Below are positions 15,461-23,198 of a stretch of 46,448 bases of DNA, piece by piece (within the stretch, counting starts at the first letter, position 1; the number at the start of each line of letters is the position of its first letter). The stretch lies in contig CAMWXJ010000005.1 in NCBI GenBank assembly GCA_947178215.1, forward strand, positions 77,795 through 124,242. Reading direction: 5' to 3'. Made by a program: the position numbers and the translations under genes. The DNA comes from an uncultured Porphyromonadaceae bacterium (GTDB taxonomy: Bacteria > Bacteroidota > Bacteroidia > Bacteroidales > Muribaculaceae). The notes under the pieces were generated by a model. The model searched no databases, was not told where the DNA came from, and worked only from the letters and a program-made list of their open reading frames with translations.

Positions 15461-15502
15461 CACACCCCCGTGTGTCGCCAATTGGCGACACACGGGGGTG
15501 TG
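15461..15502. terminator. Perfect 42-bp palindrome abutting the tRNA-Arg 3' end
   Basis: Two 21-base arms (starting CACACCCCCGTGTG) with no unpaired centre form a perfect inverted repeat, five bases beyond the tRNA 3' end. As RNA it would fold into a very strong hairpin, so termination of the tRNA transcript and of anything arriving from the other side is likely, although no U-run follows. As DNA it could extrude as a cruciform. Confidence 0.55.
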
Positions 15503-15507
15503 ACCTG

Positions 15508-15581
15508 TGATCCGGACGCGACTCGAACGCGTGACCGTCTGCTTAGAAGGCAGATGCTCTATCCAACTGAGCTACCGGACC
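15508..15581 (-). tRNA. tRNA-Arg (UCU anticodon)
   Basis: Read on the minus strand, the 7-bp acceptor stem (GGTCCGG with CCGGATC, one G-U pair), the D arm (AGCTCAGTTGGATAGAGC), the anticodon stem-loop TCTGC-CTTCTAA-GCAGA and the T arm with GTTCGAGTC are all present. The anticodon is TCT. The CCA end is not encoded, as is usual in Bacteroidales. Confidence 0.95.
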
Positions 15582-15603
15582 GGGATGTCGTGCATTTGTA
15601 GGG

Positions 15604-15611
15604 CAAAATTA
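15604..15611 (-). promoter_or_regulatory. -7 box of tRNA-Arg
   Basis: TAATTTTG on the minus strand, 22 bases upstream of the mature tRNA 5' end. Confidence 0.55.
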
Positions 15612-15728
15612 GCACTTTTCGCTGAGGTGTGCAAATTTTCAGGCAAATGCAGACGCGATGTGGGGCAAATGCCGCGACAATATGAGTGACTAACATCGGC
15701 AACGCGGCGACGATAGCCGCTGTCGGGC

Positions 15729-16655
15729 TCAGAATATGGAGTTGCCGATGTCGGTGGTGAAGCGTTCGAGAGTCTCGATACCGAGCAGCGAGTTGCCGTA
15801 GCTGTTCAATCCTGGACACCACACGGCAATTGCAAGGTTGCCCGGCATATAGGCGGCGATGCCGCCCCCTACTCCGCTCTTGCCCGGCAGCCCGACGCGA
15901 AAAGCGAAGTCGCCCGACTCGTCGTAGAAGCCGCAGGTGAGCATCACGGCGCCCAGACGCTTGGCCTGACTCGGCGTTAGAATGCGCTCGGGACCGCCAG
16001 GCGCCAAGGGATTGACGCCACGGTTGGCGAGAAAAAGAAACGACCTTGCCAGATCGACGCAGCTCATGGATATGGCACACTGGCTGCAATATACGTCAAT
16101 AAGAGTCTCGACATCGTTGTGAATGTTGCCGAAGCTCTTCATGAGATAGGCGAGCGCCATGTTGCGGTTGGCGGTGGCGCGCTCCGAGCGGGCGATAGCC
16201 GTGTCGAAGTATATGTCGGGATTTCCGGAGAGTGAACGCACGAAGTCGAGAATGGCTTCCTTGGGGCGCGGATAGAGGTCTATCAGGCGGTCGGTTACAA
16301 CCAGTGCACCCGCATTGATAAACGGGTTGCGCGGCCTGCCATGCTCGTATTCCAGCTGCACGAGCGAGTTAAAGGGATTGCCCGACGGTTCGCGGCCCAC
16401 CGATTCCCAGATGCGGTCGCCGAGATGACGTGCCACCATAGCGAAAGTAAACACCTTGGATATGCTCTGTATGGAAAAAGGCACATGGGAGTCGCCAACG
16501 CTGAAAGTGTCGCCTCCGAGTGTGTTGATGGCAATGCCATACGACGACGGGTCGGCCTGGGCGAGCGCAGGGATATAGTCGGCCGGCTTGGCCTGCGGCC
16601 ACATAGGGCCGACGGTGTGATATATGCGGTCGATGACCTTCTGATAGTCAGTCAT
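15729..16655 (-). CDS. glsA: Glutaminase A
   Basis: 308 residues, the usual length of the serine-dependent beta-lactamase-fold glutaminases that convert L-glutamine to glutamate and ammonia in the cytoplasm. The catalytic S-x-x-K is at Ser64-Ile-Ser-Lys67 (SIQSISKVF). Other family motifs present are NPFINAGA, ERATANRNMALAYLMKSFG, the CS(M)SC(V)DLA helix and GLPGKSGVGGGIAAYMPG near the C-terminus. In enteric bacteria the enzyme supports acid resistance through ammonia release; here it could also feed glutamate to the gdhA-encoded enzyme. No clear promoter is visible in the 111 bases upstream, which hold the korB terminator, so some expression may come from read-through. Confidence 0.95.
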   Translation of the reverse strand: MTDYQKVIDRIYHTVGPMWPQAKPADYIPALAQADPSSYGIAINTLGGDTFSVGDSHVPFSIQSISKVFTFAMVARHLGDRIWESVGREPSGNPFNSLVQLEYEHGRPRNPFINAGALVVTDRLIDLYPRPKEAILDFVRSLSGNPDIYFDTAIARSERATANRNMALAYLMKSFGNIHNDVETLIDVYCSQCAISMSCVDLARSFLFLANRGVNPLAPGGPERILTPSQAKRLGAVMLTCGFYDESGDFAFRVGLPGKSGVGGGIAAYMPGNLAIAVWCPGLNSYGNSLLGIETLERFTTDIGNSIF

Positions 16656-16683
16656 AGTGATGACAGGTATCGTTTAGGGAAAA

Positions 16684-16727
16684 CAAGCCCGCGCCGCAGC
16701 TTTTGGCTGAGCATGGACGCGGGCTTG
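16684..16727 (-). terminator. Terminator after korB
   Basis: Arms CAAGCCCGCG and CGCGGGCTTG enclose a loop that contains a smaller hairpin. On the minus strand the stem is followed by TTTTCCC. Confidence 0.75.
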
Positions 16728-16766
16728 AAAGAGTTGTATTCGTTATGGGTTGACCGGGAGTGTGGT

Positions 16767-17789
16767 TTACTTCACTTCCCAGGTCTCGCCGGCGAGAATC
16801 ATGGAGCGGAGCGAGTCGAAGCCGTGTGCGGCCTTTACCTCCTCAACCTGGCGGTCGACATCCTCGTTGTAGACCGGAGCCTCCACGTCGCGTATCACGC
16901 CGATAGCGAGAGGAAGTTCGTGGCCGTCCATCATGGCGAGCTGCTGGTGCAGGAAGTTGGAGGGGGTGTGGGCGTCGTGTACAAGCACGTCGTCGATAGT
17001 CCAGCCATCAACGCCTATGGTCACGGCTTTGAGACCGAAACCGTCCTGCACGATGCCACGGTTCTTATCCTTGCCGAATATCATCTTCTCGCCGTGGACG
17101 AGGTGGATAGTGCGGTCGGGACGGGTCTCGCGGTCGGTAATGAAGTTGTGGATGCCGTTATTGTAAATCATGCAGTTTTGGAGTATCTCCACAACCGAGG
17201 CTCCTTTGTGACGGGCAGCGGCCGCGAGCACTTCCTGGCTTACCTGCAACTCGACGTCGATAGCGCGGGCAAAGAACGTGCCGCGTGCGCCGAAAGCGAG
17301 TTCGGCGGGAATAAACGGGTCCTCGGTGGTGCCGTAGGGCGAAGTCTTGCTCACGAAGCCGCGGTCGGAGGTCGGGCTGTACTGGCCCTTTGTCAGACCG
17401 TAGATTTTATTATTGAGCAACAGCATGTTGATATCAACGTTGCGGCGCACTGCATGGATGAAGTGGTTGCCGCCGATAGCGAGGCCGTCGCCGTCGCCCG
17501 ACACCTGCCATACGGTCATTTCGGGGTTGGCGAGCTTGAAGCCTGTGGCTATGGCCGCCGAGCGTCCGTGGATAGTGTGGAAGCCGTAGGTTCCCATGTA
17601 GTAGGGCAGGCGCGAGGAGCAGCCGATACCTGAGATTACGGCAGTGTTGTGTGGAGCTACGCCTACTGCGGCCATAGCCTTGTGGAGCGAGTTGAGGATG
17701 GCGTGGTCGCCGCAGCCGGGACACCAGCGCACGGGACTGCCGTTTTTGAAGTCGGCGGGAGTATATTGGGTGGTGATGTTTTCTTCCAT
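16767..17789 (-). CDS. korB: 2-oxoacid:ferredoxin oxidoreductase, beta subunit (2-oxoglutarate synthase type)
   Basis: 340 residues. This is the thiamine-diphosphate subunit: CPGCGD at 23-28, GIGCSSR, then the TPP/Mg motif beginning GDGDGLAIGG (98-107) and ending with LLNNKIYGLTKGQYSPT. With the alpha subunit it catalyses reversible oxidative decarboxylation of a 2-oxoacid to the acyl-CoA with ferredoxin as electron carrier, a core reaction in anaerobic Bacteroidota. The two-subunit form with a fused alpha is typical of 2-oxoglutarate:ferredoxin oxidoreductase, but branched 2-oxoacids remain possible. Ten bases separate it from korA, and a strong terminator follows. Confidence 0.9.
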   Translation of the reverse strand: MEENITTQYTPADFKNGSPVRWCPGCGDHAILNSLHKAMAAVGVAPHNTAVISGIGCSSRLPYYMGTYGFHTIHGRSAAIATGFKLANPEMTVWQVSGDGDGLAIGGNHFIHAVRRNVDINMLLLNNKIYGLTKGQYSPTSDRGFVSKTSPYGTTEDPFIPAELAFGARGTFFARAIDVELQVSQEVLAAAARHKGASVVEILQNCMIYNNGIHNFITDRETRPDRTIHLVHGEKMIFGKDKNRGIVQDGFGLKAVTIGVDGWTIDDVLVHDAHTPSNFLHQQLAMMDGHELPLAIGVIRDVEAPVYNEDVDRQVEEVKAAHGFDSLRSMILAGETWEVK

Positions 17790-17799
17790 GGTGATAGGG

Positions 17800-19644
17800 T
17801 TATTTGGAGAGGATGGCTTTGACGGCGTCTTTTACTTCGCTTACTTTGAAGGGCTGGCCCTGAATCTTGTTGATGCGTTCGATTTTGAGCTCGGGGAATT
17901 TTGCCTGGAGATAATCGGCCATCATGCCGGTGTTGAGCTCGGCGACGATGACGCGCTTGTAGCGGCCGAGAATCTCGCGGGTGTTGGCGGGCAGCGGGTT
18001 GATGTAGCGCAGCTGTGCGAATGCCATGGGAGTACCCTCGGCGGTGAGCTCGGTGGCGGCGGTGCGGAGATGGCCGTATGTGCCGCCCCAGCCCACGAGG
18101 ATAGTGTCGGCTCCCTGCGGCTCGATGGCTTCAAGGGCGGGTATGTTGTTGGCGATGCGCTCGATTTTCTCGCGGCGCACCATCACCATGCGCTCATGGT
18201 TTTCGGGGCTGGTGGAAATGGCGCCTGTCACAAAGTCCTTTTCCAGACCGCCGATGCGGTGGGCGAGGCCGGGGGTGCCGGGGATAGCCCAGTAGCGCAC
18301 CTGGTCGTCGTTGCGGTCGTAAGGCTTCCAGCTTCCTGCGAGGTCGTCGGGCACATAGTTGGGCTTGATAGCGGGATATTCGTCAGCGTCGGGGATGCGC
18401 CAGGCCGACGAACCGTTTCCGATAAATGCGTCGGAGAGGAGGATGACCGGGGTCATGTGCTCGATGGCTATGCGGCTTGCCTCGAAAGCCATGGTGAAGC
18501 AGTCGGTGGGCGATGCGGGGGCGACGACAGCGACGGGGCTTTCGCCGTTGCGGCCATAGAGGGCCTGCATGAGATCGGTCTGCTCTGTCTTGGTGGGAAG
18601 ACCTGTTGAGGGACCGCCGCGCTGCACGTCGATCACCACGAGTGGCAGCTCGGCCATTACGGCGAGACCTATGCCCTCGCTTTTGAGCGCAAGACCGGGA
18701 CCGGAGGTCGACGTCACGGCAAGGTTGCCGGCAAACGACGCGCCGATAGCCGAGCATACGCCGGCAATCTCGTCCTCCATCTGGCATGCCTTTACGCCGA
18801 GGTCCTTGCGCTTGGCGAGCTCTTGGAGGATGTCGGTGGCGGGGGTAATGGGATATGAGCCGAGGAACAGCGGGCGGCCGCTCTTCTCCGAGGCCATGAT
18901 GAGGCCCCAGGCGGTGGCGGTGTTGCCGTTGATGTCGGTATATACGCCGGGACGGGCCGCCTCGCTCTCGATGCGGTAGGTCGATACGCCGGCATGGATA
19001 TTGTGGCCATAGTCGTAGCCTGCATGAATCACCTTTTCGTTGGCGGCGAAGATTGCGGGCTTCTTGGCAAATTTCTTTCTGAGGAAGTTGACGGCAGCTT
19101 CAAGTGGGCGGTCGAAGAGCCAGCACACCAGTCCGAGGCAGAAGATATTGCGGCATTTGAGCATCGACTTATTGTCGAGACCCGAGTCGGCAAGTGCCGC
19201 CTTGGTGAGAGTGGTTACGGGCACTTCGAGCACCTGGGCGTTGAGTCCCAGTTCCTTGAAGGGGTCATCCGTGGTGTATTCGGCCTTTTTAAGGTCGCTG
19301 TCCTTGAACGAGTCAATATCAACGATCGCGACACCGCCGGGTTGCCTGAGGTTGCGGGCGTTGGCTTTGAGGGCGGCGGCATTCATAGCAATGAGCACGT
19401 CGCAGAGGTCGCCGGGGGTGTGTACATCGTTGCCGATGCTTACCTGGAAACCGCTGACGCCACCGAGCGAGCCCTGCGGAGCGCGGATTTCGGCGGGATA
19501 GTCGGGGAAGGTCGACACTTGGTTGCCTATGCCGGCCGACACGTTGGTAAAGATGTTGCCGACGAGCTGCATGCCGTCGCCGGAGTCGCCCGAAAAGCGC
19601 ACTACCACCTTGTCGGTGTCGATTACATTAGCCTTATCTAACAT
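17800..19644 (-). CDS. korA: 2-oxoacid:ferredoxin oxidoreductase, fused gamma-alpha subunit
   Basis: 614 residues. The N-terminal gamma domain (about 1-190) begins VVVRFSGDSGDGMQLVG and has ISIGND- and PQGSLGGVSG-like strands. The alpha domain follows (about 220-560: GSYPITPATDILQELA, CQMEDEIAGVCSAIGASFAG, TSGPGLALKSEGIG, VIDVQRGGPSTGLPTKTEQTDL). A domain II-like C-terminal segment (VGWGGTYGHL, LRYINPLP, VIVAELNTGMMADYL) completes it. First gene of korAB. A -7 box 121 bases upstream leaves a long 5' leader. Confidence 0.92.
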   Translation of the reverse strand: MLDKANVIDTDKVVVRFSGDSGDGMQLVGNIFTNVSAGIGNQVSTFPDYPAEIRAPQGSLGGVSGFQVSIGNDVHTPGDLCDVLIAMNAAALKANARNLRQPGGVAIVDIDSFKDSDLKKAEYTTDDPFKELGLNAQVLEVPVTTLTKAALADSGLDNKSMLKCRNIFCLGLVCWLFDRPLEAAVNFLRKKFAKKPAIFAANEKVIHAGYDYGHNIHAGVSTYRIESEAARPGVYTDINGNTATAWGLIMASEKSGRPLFLGSYPITPATDILQELAKRKDLGVKACQMEDEIAGVCSAIGASFAGNLAVTSTSGPGLALKSEGIGLAVMAELPLVVIDVQRGGPSTGLPTKTEQTDLMQALYGRNGESPVAVVAPASPTDCFTMAFEASRIAIEHMTPVILLSDAFIGNGSSAWRIPDADEYPAIKPNYVPDDLAGSWKPYDRNDDQVRYWAIPGTPGLAHRIGGLEKDFVTGAISTSPENHERMVMVRREKIERIANNIPALEAIEPQGADTILVGWGGTYGHLRTAATELTAEGTPMAFAQLRYINPLPANTREILGRYKRVIVAELNTGMMADYLQAKFPELKIERINKIQGQPFKVSEVKDAVKAILSK

Positions 19645-19764
19645 AGCCTGTGATAATGGAATGGTGCTTGTAAAGCGTATTTTATTATGGTATTCTTGTA
19701 AGGTCGCTTATATATTTTGGTAAGCGTGTAATGGGGCTGACGCCCTCATATGAAAGCGTCGCGG

Positions 19765-19772
19765 CAAAGTTA
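19765..19772 (-). promoter_or_regulatory. -7 box of korAB
   Basis: TAACTTTG on the minus strand upstream of korA, leaving a leader of about 115 bases. Confidence 0.6.
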
Positions 19773-19884
19773 GTCATTAATTTCGGAGTGGCAAAAAAAT
19801 AAATCCCGCCTTTTCTACGCCGGCCACTACATGCATACGCCTCACCAATTATCGGTAAAAAAATGCTGCCGACTGAAAACGGAA

Positions 19885-19928
19885 GAGCCGCGCCGGGATG
19901 CTTTTCGCAAAGGACCGAGGCGCGGCTT
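19885..19928 (-). terminator. Terminator of the yqeY-serS-SpoU operon
   Basis: Stem arms AGCCGCGCC (19886-19894) and GGCGCGGCT (19919-19927). On the minus strand the stem is preceded by AAA and followed by CTTCCGTTTTC, a moderate U-rich tail. Confidence 0.6.
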
Positions 19929-20044
19929 TTAGCCTTCTGTAAGGAAATTTCTTGATCTGTGAAGTTTTTATCCGATGCAAAATTACTTCGGTCTCACCGA
20001 TTGCAAAATACTCAAAAATGAGTAATCTGCAAAAAATATTGCGC

Positions 20045-20578
20045 TCATGACGTGTGCAAGGCCGTGAAAAAGTGCCATAAGGCGAGCGCGGCACTCACCG
20101 ACACATTGAGCGAGTGCTTTGTTCCGTACTGTGGTATCTCGATGCAGAGGTCGGAGGCGTCGACTGCCTCCTGACTCACTCCGTCGACCTCATGCCCCAC
20201 CACTATCGCATAGCGGCCCTCGGGGTCGGGGCGGAATGTGTTGAGCCCTACGCTCCCCTTTACCTGTTCGAGGCAGCACACAGTGTAGCCGTCGGCGTGC
20301 AGTCGCGCGATAGCATCGGCGGTCCTGTCGTAGTGTTCCCACGCGACGGAATCCTCGGCGCCGAGCGCCGTCTTGTGAATTTCGGGCGAGGGTGGACACG
20401 CCGATATGCCGCACAGCATTATCCGCTCCACAAGGAAAGCGTCACTCGTGCGGAAGAGCGACCCGATGTTGTTGAGGCTACGGATATTGTCGGCCACAAG
20501 CACCAGAGGCAGCTTCGGCCGGCTGCGGTATTGGTCTACCGACGGCCGTCCGAGGTCCCATATTGTCTTTTTGTCCAT
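20045..20578 (-). CDS. SpoU/TrmH-family RNA 2'-O-methyltransferase
   Basis: 177 residues, a minimal SPOUT domain without extra N-terminal domains. Motif 1 is DNIRSLNNIGSLFRTSDAF, with the conserved Asn and Arg used for RNA and catalysis. Motif 2 is AIVVGHEVDGVSQEAVDASD, and motif 3 is IPQYGTKHSLNVSVSAALALW, which forms the knot that binds S-adenosylmethionine. The target (a tRNA or rRNA ribose) cannot be told from sequence. It starts 15 bases after serS and ends the operon. Confidence 0.9.
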   Translation of the reverse strand: MDKKTIWDLGRPSVDQYRSRPKLPLVLVADNIRSLNNIGSLFRTSDAFLVERIMLCGISACPPSPEIHKTALGAEDSVAWEHYDRTADAIARLHADGYTVCCLEQVKGSVGLNTFRPDPEGRYAIVVGHEVDGVSQEAVDASDLCIEIPQYGTKHSLNVSVSAALALWHFFTALHTS

Positions 20579-20593
20579 TGATATGGATTACTG

Positions 20594-21865
20594 TCAGTCG
20601 ATGATGTCGAAATGGGTGTAGGGACGCAGACACTCGGGCACTACGATACCCTCGGGAGTCTGGAAGTCTTCGAGGATAGCGGCCACGATACGCGGCAGGG
20701 CGAGGGCCGAGCCGTTGAGAGTGTGGCAGAGCTGTGTCTTCTTGTCAGCGCCGCGGAAACGGCATTTCAGGCGGTTGGCCTGATAGGTCTCGAAGTTGGA
20801 TACCGACGATACTTCGAGCCAGCGCTTCTGCGCAGCCGACCACACCTCGAAGTCAAAGGTGATGGCCGAAGTGAAGCTCATGTCGCCGCCACACAGGCGG
20901 AGTATGTGCCAGGGGAGACCGAGCTTGTCGAGCAGGCCCTGAACGTGGTCTTTCATCTCTTCGAGAGCGGCGTAGGAGTCTTCGGGCTTCTCGATGCGCA
21001 CTATCTCCACTTTGTCGAACTGGTGCAGGCGGTTGAGGCCTCGCACATCCTTGCCGTAGCTGCCGGCTTCGCGACGGAAGCATGCCGAATAGGCGCAATT
21101 CTTTATAGGCAGCTTGTCGGCGGGTATAATGACGTCGCGGTAGAGGTTGGTCACGGGTACTTCGGCCGTGGGGATGAGATAGAGGCGGTCTTCGTTGACA
21201 AGATACATCTGACCCTCCTTGTCGGGGAGCTGACCTGTGCCATAACCCGAAGCCTCATTGACAACGTAGGGAGGCTCAATCTCGGTGTAACCGGCCTTGC
21301 CGGCCTCGTCGAGGAAGAACTGTATGAGGGCGCGCTGCAAGCGGGCGCCTTTGCCTATATAGACCGGGAATCCGGCGCCGGTGATTTTCACACCGAGGTC
21401 AAAGTCAATGAGATTATACTTCTTGGCGAGGTCCCAGTGAGGCAGGGCGTCATCGCCGAGCTCGGGCATCGGGCCACCTGTCTTTTCCACCACATTGTCG
21501 GCGGCAGTAAGCCCCGCAGGCACGGCCTCGCAGGGGATATTAGGCACCGAGAGGAGTATTTCGCGCGTTTCGTCCTCGGCGGCGGCGAGGCGAGTCGAGG
21601 CGAGTTTCTGGGCCTCTTTGAGTGCGGCCACCTGTTTCTTGGCCTCTTCGGCCTCCTCGCGCTTGCCCTGCTTCATGAGGGCGCCTATCGAGGCGGCGAG
21701 CTTGTTCTGCTCGGCGGCGAGGCTGTCGTTTTCGAGCTGTGCGGTGCGGCGGTCGTTGTCGAGCGTGAGGATGCGGGCAATAGGTTCCTTGGCATCGAAG
21801 CCCTTTACGGCGAGGCGGTCGATGATAAGTTGCGGGTCGGCCTTAATCTGTTGGATTGTAAGCAT
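20594..21865 (-). CDS. serS: Seryl-tRNA synthetase
   Basis: 423 residues, full length. The N-terminal coiled-coil arm (about 25-105) that holds the long variable arm of tRNA-Ser is rich in Lys, Glu and Ala heptads. The class II catalytic core has the TxE loop (LIPTAEVPVTN), motif 2 (FRREAGSYGKDVRGLNRLHQF) and motif 3 (LNGSALALPRIVAAILE), with VSSVSNFETYQANRLKCRF before it. Second gene of the operon: yqeY upstream by 24 bases, the methyltransferase downstream by 15. Confidence 0.97.
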   Translation of the reverse strand: MLTIQQIKADPQLIIDRLAVKGFDAKEPIARILTLDNDRRTAQLENDSLAAEQNKLAASIGALMKQGKREEAEEAKKQVAALKEAQKLASTRLAAAEDETREILLSVPNIPCEAVPAGLTAADNVVEKTGGPMPELGDDALPHWDLAKKYNLIDFDLGVKITGAGFPVYIGKGARLQRALIQFFLDEAGKAGYTEIEPPYVVNEASGYGTGQLPDKEGQMYLVNEDRLYLIPTAEVPVTNLYRDVIIPADKLPIKNCAYSACFRREAGSYGKDVRGLNRLHQFDKVEIVRIEKPEDSYAALEEMKDHVQGLLDKLGLPWHILRLCGGDMSFTSAITFDFEVWSAAQKRWLEVSSVSNFETYQANRLKCRFRGADKKTQLCHTLNGSALALPRIVAAILEDFQTPEGIVVPECLRPYTHFDIID

Positions 21866-21889
21866 ATTGAGAATGAGCGTTGCTTAATG

Positions 21890-22342
21890 TTACTGGTTGA
21901 GGAGCTGCTTCACCATCTCGGAAATGGCACGGCCGTCGGCGCGACCGGCGAGGCGTTTCGATGCCACGCCCATAACCTTGCCCATCTCCTTGGGGCCGGA
22001 GGCACCGGTCTCGGCGATGATGGCGGCAAGCTCGGCACGGAGCTCGTCGGCGCTGAGCGCACGGGGCAGGTATTCCTCTATCACGGCAGCCTCGGCGAGC
22101 TCGTTGTCGGCGAGCTCGGGGCGGTTCTGCTCCTTGTATATCTCGGCGGTCTCGCGGCGCTGCTTCACCATCTTCGACATAATCTTGATGGCTTGGTCAT
22201 CGGTCAGAGTGCCGTCGGCACCCTTGGCTGTCTTCGCTTCGATAAACTCCTTCTTGATGCCGCGCAGCGTTTCGAGGCGCACCTTGTCACGGGCGAGCAT
22301 TGCGGCCTTGATGTCGGCCGATATTTTGTCGAAAAGATTCAT
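21890..22342 (-). CDS. yqeY: GatB/YqeY domain protein
   Basis: 150 residues, matching the stand-alone YqeY family. Visible features are the helical N-terminus with LARDKVRLETLRGIKKEF, SKMVKQRRETAEIY, YLPRALSADELRAELAAII and the C-terminal KEMGKVMGVASKRLAGRADGRA tail. The fold resembles the tRNA-binding tail of the GatB amidotransferase subunit, but no enzymatic function is established. First gene of the operon with serS. Confidence 0.92.
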   Translation of the reverse strand: MNLFDKISADIKAAMLARDKVRLETLRGIKKEFIEAKTAKGADGTLTDDQAIKIMSKMVKQRRETAEIYKEQNRPELADNELAEAAVIEEYLPRALSADELRAELAAIIAETGASGPKEMGKVMGVASKRLAGRADGRAISEMVKQLLNQ

Positions 22343-22373
22343 TTGGCTTAATTGATATTAGCTTTTCAGGCTG

Positions 22374-22381
22374 CAAAGTTA
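22374..22381 (-). promoter_or_regulatory. -7 box of the yqeY-serS operon
   Basis: TAACTTTG on the minus strand, 31 bases upstream of the yqeY ATG and divergent from rplS. Confidence 0.6.
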
Positions 22382-22519
22382 GCTAATTTCAGTGAAATTA
22401 TACTCTCCATCTCCAATTTATCTGCTCATGGTACGGGCGCCTGCGCGGCAACCGCCCTCCATGAACATATTGACTGAAAAAATGCGGCGCAATCAGCAGC
22501 CTATGTCACAAAAAATTAC

Positions 22520-22527
22520 TACCTTTG
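22520..22527 (+). promoter_or_regulatory. -7 box of rplS
   Basis: TACCTTTG followed by CGCC, the common Bacteroidales form, about 87 bases upstream of the rplS ATG. Confidence 0.65.
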
Positions 22528-22549
22528 CGCCCGATAAGCGTAACCGCTG

Positions 22550-22585
22550 GCAGGACATGAGGAGCCTGCGAATGTTGCGCATTCG
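22550..22585 (+). promoter_or_regulatory. Two hairpins in the rplS leader
   Basis: Stem GCAGG/CCTGC (22550-22569) is followed directly by CGAATG/CATTCG with loop TTGCG (22569-22585); the two share one base. Structured leaders with L19-binding autoregulatory function are described in other lineages (L19 leaders in Firmicutes and Flavobacteria). Equivalence here is only a possibility. Confidence 0.35.
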
Positions 22586-22613
22586 TTAACTATCTAAACA
22601 TCAGACACGAACA

Positions 22614-22973
22614 ATGGACCTGATTAAAATTGTCGACGAGGCTTACGCTACCGGCAAACATCACGAATCATTTCAGCCCGGCGACACCATCACCGTGGCT
22701 TACCGCATCAAGGAAGGCAACAAGGAGCGTATCCAGAACTACCGTGGTGTAGTGATTCGCATCTCCGGCGAAGGCGACAAGAAGCGCTTCACCGTGCGCA
22801 AGATTTCCGATGGCATCGGCGTAGAGCGTATCTTCCCCATCGAGTCGCCCTTCATCGACTCCATCACCGTCAACAAGCTCGGCAAGGTGCGCCGCGCCAA
22901 GCTCTACTACCTGCGCAACCTCACCGGCAAGAAAGCACGCATCAAAGAGCGCGCTCCCAAGGCCGCGAAGTAA
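22614..22973 (+). CDS. rplS: 50S ribosomal protein L19
   Basis: 119 residues, normal length. Hallmarks are the N-terminal helix, [58 protein letters not shown] and the [22 protein letters not shown] tail. It sits at the 30S-50S interface. Monocistronic here, with its own promoter, a structured leader and a strong terminator. trmD and rimM, its partners in many genomes, are absent from this window. Confidence 0.98.
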   Translation: MDLIKIVDEAYATGKHHESFQPGDTITVAYRIKEGNKERIQNYRGVVIRISGEGDKKRFTVRKISDGIGVERIFPIESPFIDSITVNKLGKVRRAKLYYLRNLTGKKARIKERAPKAAK

Positions 22974-23031
22974 ACCACTCCGCGCAGTCTCGGGCGGTGC
23001 TCATGCAGCTTTCGACCGACAAAACCCCTAC

Positions 23032-23073
23032 CGGGCGGCCTACGACGCCAACCAGGCGCTGCGAGGCCGCCCG
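23032..23073 (+). terminator. Terminator after rplS
   Basis: Arms CGGGCGGCC and GGCCGCCCG with a loop containing a nested GCGCC-type pairing, followed by TTAGTTTAT. Confidence 0.7.
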
Positions 23074-23198
23074 TTAGTTTATCGTAGGCGGGATGCCGAT
23101 TTTCGCCACTCCGGCGCGACCCTCACCGCCAACTCGTTTGTTACATCTGCATATCAACTTCTCTTCAACCATAACCTAATTCCCGCTATTATCAGCCA

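Larger units (their letters stand above)
19645..20044. other. Intergenic region: korA leader and terminator of the serS operon
   Basis: Contains the korA leader and promoter (19645-19772) and the terminator hairpin of the SpoU-type gene (19885-19928). The rest is AT-rich DNA without a believable gene. The korA leader has three imperfect copies of TTGTAAAGCG (19668, 19696, 19717) at irregular spacing, of unknown meaning. Confidence 0.5.

Noticed and set aside
16341-18609. Long plus-strand frames opposite glsA, korB and korA
   Set aside because: Mirror frames of well-supported genes; composition-driven.
19668-19726. Three imperfect TTGTAAAGCG copies in the korA leader
   Set aside because: Irregular spacing and only partial identity; not convincing as an operator or riboswitch.
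20612-22351. 579-codon plus-strand frame across serS and yqeY
   Set aside because: Antisense to two certain genes. It arises from the strong GC bias at third codon positions, and the translation has no domain signature.
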